64,000 bases of DNA from Incurvaria masculella (GCA_946894095.1 OX335645.2:14717001-14781000); one strand, 5' to 3'. Numbered from the stretch's first letter, positions 45,593 to 57,812 are shown. The notes: a model not told the origin generated them from the letters alone. A program made the numbers and translations.

Positions 45593-46140
45593 GGCCCATC
45601 CCGCTCATCTCCCATACAAAAGGGGAAAGAAGATCACGCCCATATTTCTTGTCAGAGATCCAAAATTTTGCTCAAAATAGCTTTATTTGATCGAACTAGA
45701 TGTCTGATGACCATTGTAATTGTAAAATTGTGTTTGGTTTCTAAGTTATAAGGTCCGAAAGTTCGAATTTTCCGCGCGTTTTATACAATAACTTTGGAGG
45801 TGGATTACGCAATGATAAAGTAAGAACATCTTAAAAAGATTAGTCATCAGACATAGCTTATTTAATCAAGATTTATAATCTATTTTGTTTTTATTCGATG
45901 TTTTACTACAGCGGTCGTGGTTTACTTTTAGCTACAAGTCGTTTTGAAATTAAAATTTTCGTAAATCTTACCAAATCATACGCTATGCACATTGTCTTTT
46001 TTGTGGACATGTTGCATCTTGCTCATCACGGAGCCTGTGATGAGGAAGGATTATTCTTTGAAAAAGAGAAGGTCCCAGAGCGCAACAGCACGGCTTTGTA
46101 CCGTGCCCGCGAATGAGTTAGGCCCGCCGGGTTGGGCCAC
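45593..46140 (+). repeat. Dispersed repeat X, copy 2, most complete
   Basis: Starts near GCGGCCCATCCCGCTCATCT and continues into ATTTTGCTCAAAATAGC, aligning with 1-467 to its end at GGGTTGGGCCAC. GATGTCTGATGACCA and TAGTCATCAGACATAG are inverted partners, about 140 bp apart. A third copy enters at the window end (63926-64000, reversed). Frames are not conserved between copies. Confidence 0.85.
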
Positions 46141-46276
46141 TTTAACAAAGTACTTCGTCAATCAGGTCGTGGGTACGTTTTTCTATACCGCCCAGTTACT
46201 TCAGATCTTTAAATTAGTTTCGTGATTCGTGAACAATGTTACGGCATTGTTGGCCTTTTGATATATATATATAATA

Positions 46277-47555
46277 GGTCGGGGAAAAAGTCTTTTCGCA
46301 TTATAGTATGTATGAACTTGTAATAAAATCTCTTTGGCTATACTATTTCTATCTGGCTGGTTTTGGTATCATTGAAAGTTTAAATTTTAAAGAACATAAT
46401 TCCAAATTCAAATTAGGAAAATGTGTGATTCTCATTTGTTTTTCGTACTGTCAAAATGAGTGAATCTAATGAAGAAATTCGATACATTTTAAAATTTTAC
46501 TACAAAAAATGTGAAAATGCAACGCAAGCCGCGAAAAAAATTTGCGATGTTTATGGACCTAGTGCAGTGTCTGTGAGAGTAGCACAAATTTGGTTTAAGC
46601 GTTTTCAATCCGGAAATTTTGATGTCAAAGATGCACGTCGCTCTGGTCGCCCTATTACGGATAAAATGGATGCCATTTTTTAAAAAGTGGAGCAAGATCG
46701 GCATATCAGTAGTTACGACGTAGCTGAAGAACTAGGAATTGACCACAAAACAGTTTTGGCGCATTTGAAAAAAACTGGGTACACAAAAAAGCTCGATATT
46801 TGGGTACCTCACGAGCTCACTGAAAGAAACCTAATGAACCGTGTACTCATTTGTGATTCTTTATTACGACGTAATGAAACCGAACCATTTTTGAAGAAGC
46901 TGATAACTGGTGATGAAAAGTGGATCACGTACGACAAGAACGTGCGAAAAAGGTCGTGGTCAAAGGCCGGTCAAGCTTCACAGACTGTGGCGAAACCCGG
47001 GTTAACTCGCAACAAGGTGATGCTGTGTGTGTGGTGGGATTGGAAGGGCATTATTCATTATGAGCTGTTACCACCAGGCAGGACCATCGATTCTGAACTC
47101 TACTGCGAACAACTGATGAGATTAAAGCAAGAAGTTAAGAGAAAGCGGCCGGAATTAATCAACAGAAGGGGGGTGGTTTTTCATCATGATAACGCTAGAC
47201 CTCACACATCTTTAGCCACTCAGCAAAAACTAAGAGAGTTTGGCTGGGAGGTGTTAATGCATCCGCCGTATAGTCCTGACCTTACACCTTCAGATTTCCA
47301 CCTGTTTAGGTCTCTTCAGAATTCTTTAGGCAGTGTCAGGTTAACATCACGAGAGGACTGCCAAAACCACTTGTCGCGGTATATTGATCAGAAGTCCCAA
47401 TATTTCTATAGCAATGGGATCATGTCCCTACCTACAAGATGGCAAAAAGTTATCGAACAAAATGGTACCTACATACTTTAGTTAAATGTAAATAAACCAT
47501 ATTAAAAAATGTTTTGAATTTTCTTAAAAAATGCGAAGAAACTTTTTCCCCAACC
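46277..47555 (+). mobile_element. mariner transposon, nearly intact
   Basis: 1279 bp bounded by TA (46275-46276 and 47556-47557). TIRs: GGTCGGGGAAAAAGTCTTTT at the left; the right end reads GGTTGGGGAAAAAGTTTCTT on the complement, continuing CGCATT in both. One frame for a DD34D transposase fills most of it (46456-47481), with short untranslated ends. Structure and length are typical of mariner. Both TIRs and the target duplication are clean, so it is a young insertion. Confidence 0.96.
46456..47481 (+). pseudogene. mariner transposase, one nonsense codon
   Basis: 341 codons, the usual mariner length, interrupted once by TAA at 46681-46683 (codon 76). The N-terminal part holds a helix-turn-helix region (VRVAQIWFKRFQSGNFDVKD) and a GRP linker-like motif shortly before the stop. 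A second HTH-like region follows (YDVAEELGIDHKTVLAHLKK). The WVPHELTE motif precedes the catalytic domain, with D in TGDEKWI, D in HHDNARP and D in YSPDLTPSD; 34 residues separate the last two, giving DD34D. The C-terminus is complete. No frameshift is seen. As it stands it cannot make full-length enzyme unless the stop is read through; initiation after the stop would lack the first HTH. Confidence 0.95.
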
Positions 47556-48127
47556 TATATATTCATAAGAAATTTAAACGGTGCTTAGGCTAGTCTTAAT
47601 TCATCTTCTTTTTTTGGTCTCTCTGCGTCTGTCTGTATATCCGCTAAGTTCTTCTTAACCACGCAGCGGATTTTTATTCGGTTTTCACCATTCAACGACG
47701 TGATTCATCAGGAAGATTTATGTGTGCAAAATTTAAAATAATTTAGTCTTGGAATCGTAAATCTTTATATTTTTGGAGATGATTCAGTTCATGTTTTTTT
47801 GCAAAACCGATACTAGATGTGTTTATTATTTTGACTGATCCCAGTCTGAACTATCTTATCGATGCGTACAACATGATTATTTTTAAAGGATAATATTTTT
47901 ATTAGTCAAATTAATCAATATTATCTAGACTACATAGGATGTTGCAACGGTCAGTACATACAATTAGGGAAATTATTATTGGGATAGTAATAAACAAAAA
48001 AGTCCAATAAGGCATTTCTGAATATACTTCAACTAAATTAAAAGTTATACTTTCCATACAAAGTATCTAATTGATTAATCTAGTGTAAATTAGAATCGAA
48101 TGTTCCGGAAGAATGTGGGAACGTTGA
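47556..48127. other. Non-coding stretch with repeat fragment
   Basis: 47600-47730 (CTGTCTGTATATCCGC, CACGCAGCGGATTTTTATTC, GGTTTTCACCATTCAACGA) is a fragment of the TATAAATGCGAAAG repeat family. The remainder is AT-rich. Confidence 0.45.
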
Positions 48128-48245
48128 ATGTAACGACATGGATGGCTAATATCACACCTACAGTCATGGCGTAAGCCTGACAAGCCACGTGGGATCTAGG
48201 TTTCAAGCCAAGACTTTGCTTATGCACGGTTACAACATTGCGTCA
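48128..48245 (-). mobile_element. SINE tail fragment
   Basis: CGACATGGATGGCTAATATC, then TGGCGTAAGCCTGACAAGCC and CTTATGCACGGTTACA, matches the reversed SINE tail and distal body. Diverged and short. Confidence 0.65.
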
Positions 48246-48428
48246 AATTAGACTAGACGAAAAACAGTTTAGAGAAAAAATAAATTTACTTTTTTGTCTT
48301 CGAAAAACATGAGCATTACGCTGCCGAAATGTATGTAGTGCTGTTGCAACATTCTGTAGAATAGTGTACCGCGAGAGCCACAAGCTTCATATTCGAACCC
48401 TCACACCGGTCGTTTGGAGCTGGGATTA

Positions 48429-48753
48429 GGGTTACCATCTTTCCGGTTATAATGGGACATGTTTCGTGAACATTGGCTTTCCGGCCGGAGACGTTCCAGA
48501 CTCTTAATTCGTCCGGGTTATTCTACTTATAATTTGTTTTCAGTCAGGTGACCTTTTTTGGGACGTACTGGTGTTATTAGGACACCTGACCCTTTTATGT
48601 AATACAATACTCTAAGTTCGTATTTTTACGAAAGTTGTCTTCAAGATTCATGAATTTCTGCCGCCTGTCGTCGCTAGAGCCACTGCACAAATACCCCTTT
48701 TACGGGAAGTCAAGTTTTTTGCCAATGCTTTCGTAATTCACGTATGGTAACCC
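48429..48753. mobile_element. 325-bp TIR element with TA target
   Basis: GGGTTACCAT at the left and ATGGTAACCC at the right, each flanked by TA. Interior contains GTCCGGGTTATTC and CACCTGACCC, non-coding. TA duplication suggests a Tc1/mariner-mobilised MITE; the TIR is short, so this is tentative. Confidence 0.65.
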
Positions 48754-49394
48754 TAGCTGGGAGAAGACTCCAGCTGAGCACTGAAGTGTGACATCCCCCA
48801 CCGAGCCCTCCCCCCCTACCGCCTCCTCCTCCCGCACCTCGAGAAAAAGTACCCATTTATCATTTAGGTTGCAGCACATGGGATGAGGTTAGGATCTGCA
48901 TATCTAATCTGGGGTGATTCGATGCAGCGGGATAATTTAACAATCATATGTAACCTGTACATTCATCTAATAAAATAAATGCCTAAACGTGTTCGTAAGA
49001 GCAAAACTTGAGATCGCCTGGACCACTTCGTCTGATTTGACCCTCCTGAAGTCCGAGGAAGGTTCTTAGCTATAGTTGGACTCGGTCGGTGGCGCTGTTG
49101 TCGCGGAATATATTTTTTAACCTGACCGTTCACGTCGGCTCCGCTCGGGCGAATGACCAAAACGAAATCGACTCGAACGGAGCCTCAGCTAGTTCATAAT
49201 AAGTCTCGCTTTTTTATCGATTTTTATCGATAGTTTCTTAATATTAAGAGTCGCACTTGAAATTAGAAAGATCACTACACTATAAAGCCTCTGGCATAAA
49301 TCAACTTAGCATAACATTGCACGGGAACAAAAACCCTGCATCTACAATTGTAAAGTATAGGTATATGAGAACTTTGTTAAATTATGGATTCTGT
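48754..49394. other. Non-coding stretch with repeat fragment
   Basis: C-rich at 48790-48840. At 49120-49195, GGCTCCGCTCGGGC and GAACGGAGCCTCAGCTAGTT are an end of the CCCGAGCGGAGC repeat. No exon. Confidence 0.4.
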
Positions 49395-49655
49395 TGATCT
49401 GACTGGTTTCTGTTCTGGTGTATCTTTCTCGAGAACAGAAAATTCGGTCTCAGGATTAGTGCGCCCTGCGGGTAGGCTGTAAAGCGGCTGAAATGGTAGA
49501 CTTTTATAAAAAAATAAAACGGAAACAAACATATCACTGGTGCCATTTCTGGTTCTGGAGAACAGAATATTCGGTCTCAAGGTATTCGTCCTGCGGTTCG
49601 GTTGCAAAGGGGCTGAACGATAGACTTTTATTGAAAAAACAAAAACAAACATAAA
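49395..49655. repeat. Tandem duplication, 2 units of about 125 bp
   Basis: GAGAACAGAAAATTCGGTCT ... GTAGACTTTTATAAAA ... GGAAACAAAC in the first unit; GAGAACAGAATATTCGGTCT ... ATAGACTTTTATTGAAAA ... AAAACAAAC in the second. The minus-strand frame 49377-49658 reads through both units but repeats with no recognised motif. Confidence 0.8.
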
Positions 49656-52099
49656 CATTCCGTCTCACTAGCGGTTCACTAATGACACAGTAGATGTAAA
49701 TATTATATGAGCTGTGTCCGGGCCATTGATGCTATTATCGACATCGTTTCGCAATGTCCGTTTTATCATTTGATGACAATTACCATCCCACTATCGCATA
49801 ACTACATATTAAGTATATAGTTAGAACTACACTAAGGTATCAGTTTAAATTATGGGATTAGTGTGAGTAATTTTATAGCCGCAACTGTCGTTGATCTGAG
49901 CACGGTGGTGATGAACACCAGGGTAAAGCTGCATTTATACATTCTTAATTTGAGCATGCTGACGTTCATCTAGTGGGCATTCCTGTCAGTTTATTAGCTG
50001 TGCTGACGAACTGGATTTGGCCTCAAGACCAGGACTCTGGCTTCAACTTGCTCAATTTTACGCATATTTACGAGTATGTAAATGCGGCTTTGGTACATGT
50101 AAACCATCGATGGCGGATGTAAACGGTCGCAGTAGGGAGAATAAAATGCGTCTTCGTCGGTCGAAATCTAGCAATAAAAGAGAGGCTTTGAGTAAACAAA
50201 AGGCGTAGCGCTGCGTGCATCGAGTAGGCGACGCGTTCCACCGCCGCCGCACCCGCGTCGTCGCCGCCTCCGCTTCGCCACCGCGCCGCCACCGCACGAC
50301 GTGTCATCGACACGCGCGACACGAATAGAACTCGGGACGCGGAATACGAACCGCCGCCTGCACCGCTGTAGGACCCTTCTATGATGAACAGAAGTGAAAG
50401 AGCCGCCATGTAACACTAGTATCTAGCTGGATAAAGAGAAAAAAACCAGCTGAGTTTCTTTGTGGCCTCTTTTGATTTAAATTATTTTTTATTTAGTGGA
50501 AGTTTAAATTGTAACACGATAGATTGACAACTGAGTATGTACGAAGCATACCTGATGATCAACAAAAAATACAATATATAATTGTGAATTTCCTATTTTT
50601 AGCCAATATTTTCCAATCTAAAAGGTATATTAAAAAAAACATACAGGCGTCCTCGTAGATTTTAAAAATATATTTTAGAATCCACATTTCAAAAACCTAG
50701 TAAAACATGAAGATTATTTAAACAGTTATCGTCCGTAGTATGGTGAATGTTGTTGTATGATTTTTTTATGGTTTATACAAAAATAACCACTGGTTAATTT
50801 ATATTGACCTTAACTTAACCGGTCTATGTCGGGGTGGCAAATACCAGGCCAGTTAAACCATAATTCCAAATCGAGTATATTATTACGAAACATTCTGTCG
50901 TAACTTCCATATAATACATTCTTCACTGTGGCGCCAAAATCGAGTATACTTTTTGAAACACGGAGACGGACATTGAGTGCAAAGATTGAACGGTCAAACA
51001 TATTATGTTCAATGTTTGCAGTCAATGTCCGTAACGCAGACGAAGCGTTAAATAAATGTATGTAGGTATAATCTTAAACACTGTGTTACTAGGAGGCATT
51101 GATTACGGGAGGAGGGACTATAGGAGAATTCCAAATAGTGGGAAAATTGAAAGACACAATATGGCCCCAAATACGAGGTTAAAGAAATAACAGCTGCCCC
51201 AATTCTCCAAACTCGATCTTTAGCGCATTTCGTCCAAATGTGATTACCATCGGATGACCAAATGTGTCGAAAACTAATAATCACCTAACCTAACGGAGCG
51301 CAGCACGTTGTCTCTGAGAAAAAACTGTCAAGTTTATCGGACTTTTCCCAGTTGTCAATGGGTTTTTAATAAGGATTTAATGGCGTTAAGGACCAAGTGC
51401 TAAAAAAATATTGTTTGGTCCATTTAAAGCAAATATAAGTAAGTAATATTTTACCTAAAATACCGTACTTATGGAGTGAATAATTAATTTAGTTTTCGCG
51501 CGGGAGAAACCTCGAAAGTGTGAACCGACGAAGGATGAATGATCTTCCATCCTTTTTACACAGAAACGTGGTAGATGGCGCGAAGCTCCAGCACTGCAAC
51601 GAACCCAGGACCGCGGCAGCCACGTAGCAGCTGATGCGTGGTGGCCAGTATAGAGATTAGAACAATGGCATGGGAGAGTTTTGTGATTGGGATTGTGTTT
51701 ATTATTTAATTTTGGAAGTCAATGTTATATGTTCCTTTTTTTTATTTGCTGAGGATGGTTAAACAGAACCAGGTATGGTTAATGTTTTCATACGTCAGCT
51801 TACACCCTTTGATGGGTGTCTAATATCACATCTAATGTCTAAATATGAACGCATCACATCACACCCCACTTCAGAAGAAACTAGGTTAAAACAATTCTTG
51901 CACTAAAAAACAAGCGATGACCATCTTTTCAACGACGACAAAAAGCAAAAAAATACATAAATTTCAGGTCCTGGTTATCGTGGTTTTGGTCCTAATTCGT
52001 AATAATGTTTTAATATGCATTTCTTGGGAGCTACTTCGGATATATTTAGAGCGGCCATAACTTTATTTATAAGCCATTCCAACGTTTTCCTCAACTAGG
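49656..52099. other. Non-coding stretch with GC island 50190-50370
   Basis: AT-rich apart from a CpG-rich island (CCGCCGCCGC, CGTCGTCGCCGCC). A plus-strand frame at 50017-50208 has no domain. An AT-rich 1.7-kb segment leads to the foldback element at 52.1 kb. Nothing else recognised. Confidence 0.4.
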
Positions 52100-52722
52100 C
52101 CAATGAATGAAGCTAAAATTTGGGGCTTACCAAAGCACTAAATCGTCCGTCCATGAAATCTTCAGAATGTGTACAAATACAGGTTTTAAAAATGAATGAC
52201 TCAGAATCTAACATTTTTTTTTCCCGGAACTTAGGTATTTTGGCCAAAAACACAAAATATGCGGTATCATTTGCTGCAAAAATGGCCCGCCAAATTTCTT
52301 TTCAATGTCTAATAAAATGGGTTAATAGGTATATATGTGTTCAGGAATCCAACAATTTTTTTACACAAAAGCGAGTTTTTTTTTTAAAATACACAGTTTT
52401 CGCTCTCATAAACTCGGCAGAATTGGGCAGCCCAATCTGTCGTTACACATTTGTTTTTAATTCTTATCAGATCGATAATTTCAACGAATCCAACAAATTT
52501 GTTACTGGCAACACATATATTTTGCTAATGGCCAAATAAAGTAAACGGCATAATTTGCCCGCCCATTTTTTAAATTATAATGATAATTAATGATATAGAC
52601 GAACATACTTTTAACAGAATCCAACAAAAAATTTACATGCCAGTCAGTTTTGCAGCGTATAACGTAACATTGAATTTCGCGCTAAAATAGCTTGGCGAAA
52701 GCGGGTGGTAGGCGGCGCGGTG
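52100..52722 (+). mobile_element. Left arm of 6.8-kb foldback element
   Basis: About 620 bp that match 58262-58865 in inverse orientation almost throughout (CGTCCATGAAATCTTCAGAA, GGTATTTTGGCCAAAAACAC, GTTACTGGCAACACATATAT, AATTTCGCGCTAAAA). A plus-strand frame (52120-52539) opens here, and its mirrored frame of about 78 codons in the other arm is also open, but composition is AT-driven and I find no domain. The inner edge becomes GC-rich (GCGGGTGGTAGGC), as in the other arm. Confidence 0.88.
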
Positions 52723-53321
52723 CGGAGGCAGTGCGGCGCGGTGGCGTGGGAACGGTGGCGGCGGTAAGAAAGGGTTTAGCCTGTGTTAGTGATACCGATT
52801 ACGAAGTAATTATTAGTATTATCTTTGGTGATACTTATGTATAGTTCGTTTTCATGCGTAGTACCTGCATAATGGACAAGAGTTTATAAAGTGTGATGTG
52901 AAATTTGAATTAATTAATTCGCCAATTTGATAAAGGTATTATTCTTTTGTAATTGCTAGTGATCGTCGAATATACACATGTAAATGAGTAAAATACTTTG
53001 GTAAAAGTTGAATACAATTTGAGTTATTTTATTTTTATGCAAGATGATTCCGCGAAGATAAATCACTGAAATTAGATAAACTACATATTTATAAATCACA
53101 AATTGATTCACGGTGGATTATACATACATTCATGAATGAAGAACGTGATATATCACGTTCTTGGATTCAGTGCCGCACTAGCTTAGTACGAAAAAGTATA
53201 TTTACTTATTGAATTATGTTGTGCCTTGGGCGTCAGGGCAAATAGGAGCCGAAAGCGCTAGACCCGAGCACGCCTGTGAAATACCCCGCAATTCGCTTGC
53301 ACCGGTCATATAATACTGACC
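52723..53321. other. Spacer between left arm and central array
   Basis: AT-rich, non-coding. Contains a 24-bp sequence at 52804-52827 that is repeated in direct orientation at 58101-58124, next to the right arm. Confidence 0.5.
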
Positions 53322-56300
53322 ATACATTTAAAAGTATGGAAAATTTACTGTTTCGAGCGTATTCAAATGCGAATATCTAGTTAATTACTCATCAGATTTT
53401 AGTGAAGTTTCATCAATTCAAATAACACGTTGAAGACTCCATAAGCATAAAAAAAGATCGTCGGTGTATAAAGTACCGGTGAAAATTTCTCAAAACATTT
53501 TTTTAAAATTTTAAATGTATGAAATATATATACCGTCCATCTTTTTTGTTTATGGAGTCTCTGACGTGCTATCTTTAATGGTGAAAATCTCATTAAAATC
53601 TGACCATTAATTTCCAAGATATTCGCAAGTGAATACTGTCGAAACAGTAAAATTTCCATACATTAAAAACTTAAAACAATTTTTGAAAGGCATTTTCACC
53701 GATCTAAAAAAACATGAAAAATGTGGTCTATATCGAATATAGATAACGTTGGATCGGTAAAAATGCCTTTAACAATGTTTTAAATGTAAAGGTATTGAAA
53801 ATTTACTGTTTTGAGTGCATTCAAATGCGAATATCTTGTAAATTAGTCGTCAGATTTTAATGAAGTTTTCATCATTTTAAATAACACGTCAACGACTCCA
53901 TGAGCATGACAAACCGGCCATGTGCGAGTCTGACTCGCACACGAAGGGTTCCGTACCCTCGTACAAGACATAACACAAAAAAGTTTTGTGTGTAATTTTG
54001 ACTATTTCTTTATTCCATATTTTTTGCTTATGGAGTATTTGACGTGCTATCTCTAATGGGGAAAACCTCATTTAAATCTGTATATACGGTACATACATTT
54101 GCATCGGTATAAATGCCTCTTTCTTTAAAATTCCTTCAAAACATTTTGAAAATTTTAAATGTGTTTTTTGTTTGCTCAAGGCGTCTTCAACCTGTTATTT
54201 TGAATGGTGAAAACTTTATTTAAATCTGACCATTAATTTCTGAGATATTCGCATGTGAATACTGTCGAAACAGTACATTTTGAATACATTTAAAACTTAA
54301 AACAATTTTTAAAAGGCGTTTTCACCGGTCTAAAGAAAATGTGTTCTATTACGAAAATAGAAAACGTTGGATCGGTACAAATGGCTTTAACAATGTTTTA
54401 AATGTAAAGGTATTGAAAATTTACTGTTTTGAGCGCATTCGAAGGCGAATATCTCGTAAATTAGTCGTCAGATTTTAATACAGTTTTGATCATTTAAAAT
54501 AACACGTGAACGACTCCATGAGCATGAAAAACCGGCCATGTGCGAGTCTGACTCGCACACGAAGGGTTCTGTACCGTCGAACAAGACATAACACAAACAA
54601 GTTTTGCATGTAATCTTAACTTTTTTTTAATTCCATATGTTTTTCTTATGGAGTCTTTGACGTGCTATCTCTAATGGTGAAAACGTCATTTAAATCTGTC
54701 AATACGGTACATACATTTGCATCGGTATAAATGCCTCTTTCTTTAAAATTCGTTTAAAAACCTTTGAAAATTTTAAATGTGTGAAAATATTAATACCGTT
54801 GATCTTTGTTTGCTCATGGAGTATTCAACCTATTACTTTGAATGGTGAAAACTTTATTTAAATCTGACCATTAATTTCCGAGATATTCGCATATGAATAC
54901 TGTCGAAACAGTATATTTTCAATACATTTAAAATTTGAAACAATTTTTGAAATGCATTTTCACCGATCTAAAAAAACATGAAAAATGTGTTCTATATCGA
55001 ATATAGATAACGTTGGATCGGTGAAAGTGCCCTTAACAATGTTTTAAATTTAAAAGTATTGAAAATTTACTGTTTTGAGCGCATTCGAATGCGAATATCT
55101 CGTAAATTAGTCGTCAGATTTTAATACAGTTTTGATCATTTAAAATAACACATGAACGACTCCATGAGCATGAAAAACCGGCCATGTGCGAGTCTGACTC
55201 GCACACGAAGGGTTCCGTACCGTCATACAAGACATAACACAAAGGAGTGTTGTATGTAATTTTGACTATTTTTAATTCCATATTTTTTGCTTATGGAGTC
55301 TTTGACGTGCTATCTCTAATGGTGAAAACCTCATTGAAATCAGTATATACGGTACACACATTTGTATCGGTATAAATACCTCTTTCTTTCAAATTCCTTC
55401 AAAAATTTTTGAAAATTTTAAATATGTTATTTGTTTGCTCATGGCGTCTTCAACCTGTTATTTTGAATGGTGAAAACTTTATTTAAATCTGACCATTAAT
55501 TTCTGAGATATTCGCATGTGAATAATGTCGAAACAGTACATTTTCAATACATTTAAAACTTAAAACAATTTTTGAAAGGCGTTTTCACAGGTCTAAAAAA
55601 AACATGAAAAATGTGTTCTATATCGAAAATAGAAAACGTTAGATTGGTACAAATGCCTTTAACAATGTTTTAAATGTTAAGGTATTGAAAATGTACTGTT
55701 TTGAGCTCATTCAAATGCGAATATATCATAAATTAGTCGTCAGATTTTAATGAAGTTTTCATCATTTTAAATAACACTTCAACGACTCCATGAGCATGAA
55801 AAACCAGCCATGTGCGAGTCTGACTCGCACACGAAGGGTTCCGTACCGTCTTACAAGGCATAACACAAAAAAGTTTTGTACGTAATTTTGTCAATTTTTT
55901 AATTCCATATTTTTTGCTCATGGAGTATTTGACGTGCTATCTCTAATGGGGAAAACCTTATTCAAATCTGTATATACGGTACATACATTTGCATCGGTAT
56001 AAATGCCTCTTTCTTTAAAATTCGTTTAAAAACCTTTGAAAATTTTAAATGTGTGAAAATATAAATACCGTTGATCTTTGTTTGCTCATGGAGTATTCAA
56101 CCTATTACTTTGAATGGTGAAAACTTTATTAAAATCTGACTATTAATTTCCGAGATATTCGCATGTGAATACTGTCGAAACAGTACATTTTCCATACATT
56201 TAAAAAACCGGTCCCAATTTTCCATACATTAAAAAAACTTGTTCACCGGTCTGATAAAAACATGAAAAATGTGTTCTATATCAAAAATAGATAACATTGG

Positions 56301-57200
56301 ATCGGTGAAAATGCCTTTAACAATGTTTTAAATATAAAGGTATTGAAAATTTACTGTTTTGAGCGTATTAAAATGCGAATATCTCGTAAATTAGGCGTCA
56401 GATTTTAATGAAGTTTTCATCATTTAAAATAACACGTCAACGACTCCATGGGCATGAAAAACCGGCCATGTGCGAGTCTGACTCGCACACGAAGGGTTCC
56501 GTACCATCGTACAAGATATAACACAAAAAAGTTTTGCATGTAATTTTCATAATTTTTGGTTCCATATTTTTTGCTAATGGAGTCTTTGCCGAGCTATCTC
56601 TAATGGTGAAAACCTCATTTAAATCTGTGTATACGGTATTAACATTTGTATCGGTATAAATGCCTCTTTTTTTAAAATTCCTTTAAAAAAATTTGGAAAT
56701 TTTAAATGTGTGTAATATGAATACCGTTCATCTTTGTTTGCTAATGGAGTCTTCAACCTGTTATTTTAAATGATGAAAACTTAATTAAAATCTGACGACT
56801 CAGTTACGAGATATTCGCATTTGAATACACTCAAAACAGTAAATTTTCCATACTTTTAAATTTAAAACATTGTTTAAGGCATTTTCACCTATTGAACGTT
56901 GCCTATTTTCGACATTGAACATATTTTTTATGTTTTTTTTAAATCGGTAAAAAATCCTTTTAAATAAATTTTGAAATTTTACTGTACAATTTTGACAGTA
57001 TTGACATGCGAATATATCGGAAATTAATGGTCAGATTGAAATGAGGTTTTCACCATTAAAGATAGCAAGTCCAAGACTCCATAAGCGAAAAAAGATGGAC
57101 GGTATTTTTATTTCCATACATTTAAAATTTAAAACATTCTTAAGACGCATTTTCACCGATACTTTATACACCGACGATCTTTTTTCATGCTAATGGAGTG
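53322..57200. repeat. Palindromic tandem array, about 3.9 kb
   Basis: About five units of 618-658 bp, each marked by GTGCGAGTCTGACTCGCAC (at 53922, 54540, 55186, 55812 and 56470) followed by GAAGGGTTCCGTACC (in one unit, GAAGGGTTCTGTACC). Each unit contains two oppositely oriented modules of about 110 bp. One reads TTTACTGTTTTGAGCGCATT then GCGAATATCTCG; the other is its approximate inverse, ending AATACTGTCGAAACAGTA. The array is itself inverted-symmetric at its ends: GATCGTCGGTGTATAAAGTA near 53455 is mirrored by TACTTTATACACCGACGATC near 57161. Scattered short minus-strand frames (53399-53659, 53889-54071, 55733-55921) are not genes. Confidence 0.88.
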
Positions 57201-57356
57201 AATATACTGATAAGTTGAATACATTATCAATTTTCTCTAGCCACATAAAAGTCAATATGAAGGAAATATAAAATGCACTTATTTTTTTTTATTCAAAGAA
57301 AAATCCGGTGGGTATAACATTTTATTTACTTTTTTAATCATATAACAACATATTAA

Positions 57357-57666
57357 AAACCGGCCAAGTGCGAGTCGGACTCGCACACGAAGGGTTCCGT
57401 ACCATCGTAGAAAAAAAAAACAAAAAAATCAGGTTTTTTGTATGGGAGCCCCCTTTAATTTTAATTATTTTTTCATCTTACCTATTTGTTGTTATAGCGG
57501 CAAAATAAATACACACTCTGTGAAAATTTCAACTGTCTACCTGTTACGGTTACTGAGATACAGCCCTGTGACAGACGGACAGACGGACGGACGGACGGAC
57601 GGACGGACAGCGGAGGCTTAGTAATAGGGTTCCGTTTTCACCCTTTGGGTACGGAACCCTAAAAAG
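57357..57666 (+). repeat. GGGTTCCGTACC/(CCGT)n family, copy 3
   Basis: Full unit in plus orientation from AAAACCGGCCAAGTGCGAGT through GGACTCGCACACGAAGGG, the body, about eight GACG/CCGT units (57575-57610) and the TACGGAACCCTAAAAA end. Lies inside the 6.8-kb foldback structure and carries the same palindrome as the array. Confidence 0.9.
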
Positions 57667-57812
57667 TAATAAATAAATAAAATACATACATACTCTGTGA
57701 AAATTTCACCTTCCTACTTATTACGGTTCATAAGATAGAGCCCTGTGACAGACGGACGGATGGACGGACGGAGAGCGGAGTTGGCATCCTTTGGGTACGG
57801 AACCCTAAAAAA
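57667..57812 (+). repeat. GGGTTCCGTACC/(CCGT)n family, 3' half
   Basis: A second, 5'-shortened copy placed directly after the first: ACATACTCTGTGAAAATTTC, GAGCCCTGTGACAGACGGAC, then GGTACGGAACCCTAAAAAAG. Tandem duplication of the 3' half of the preceding unit is the simplest reading. Confidence 0.85.

Noticed and set aside
52120..52539. 139-codon frame in the left foldback arm as a transposase
   Set aside because: No catalytic or DNA-binding motif; the mirrored frame in the other arm is open for only 78 codons, and AT-rich composition explains the openness.
53922..56488. CRISPR-like array
   Set aside because: Regular short palindromes, but the spacing is over 600 bp, intervening sequence is itself repeated, and the genome is eukaryotic.
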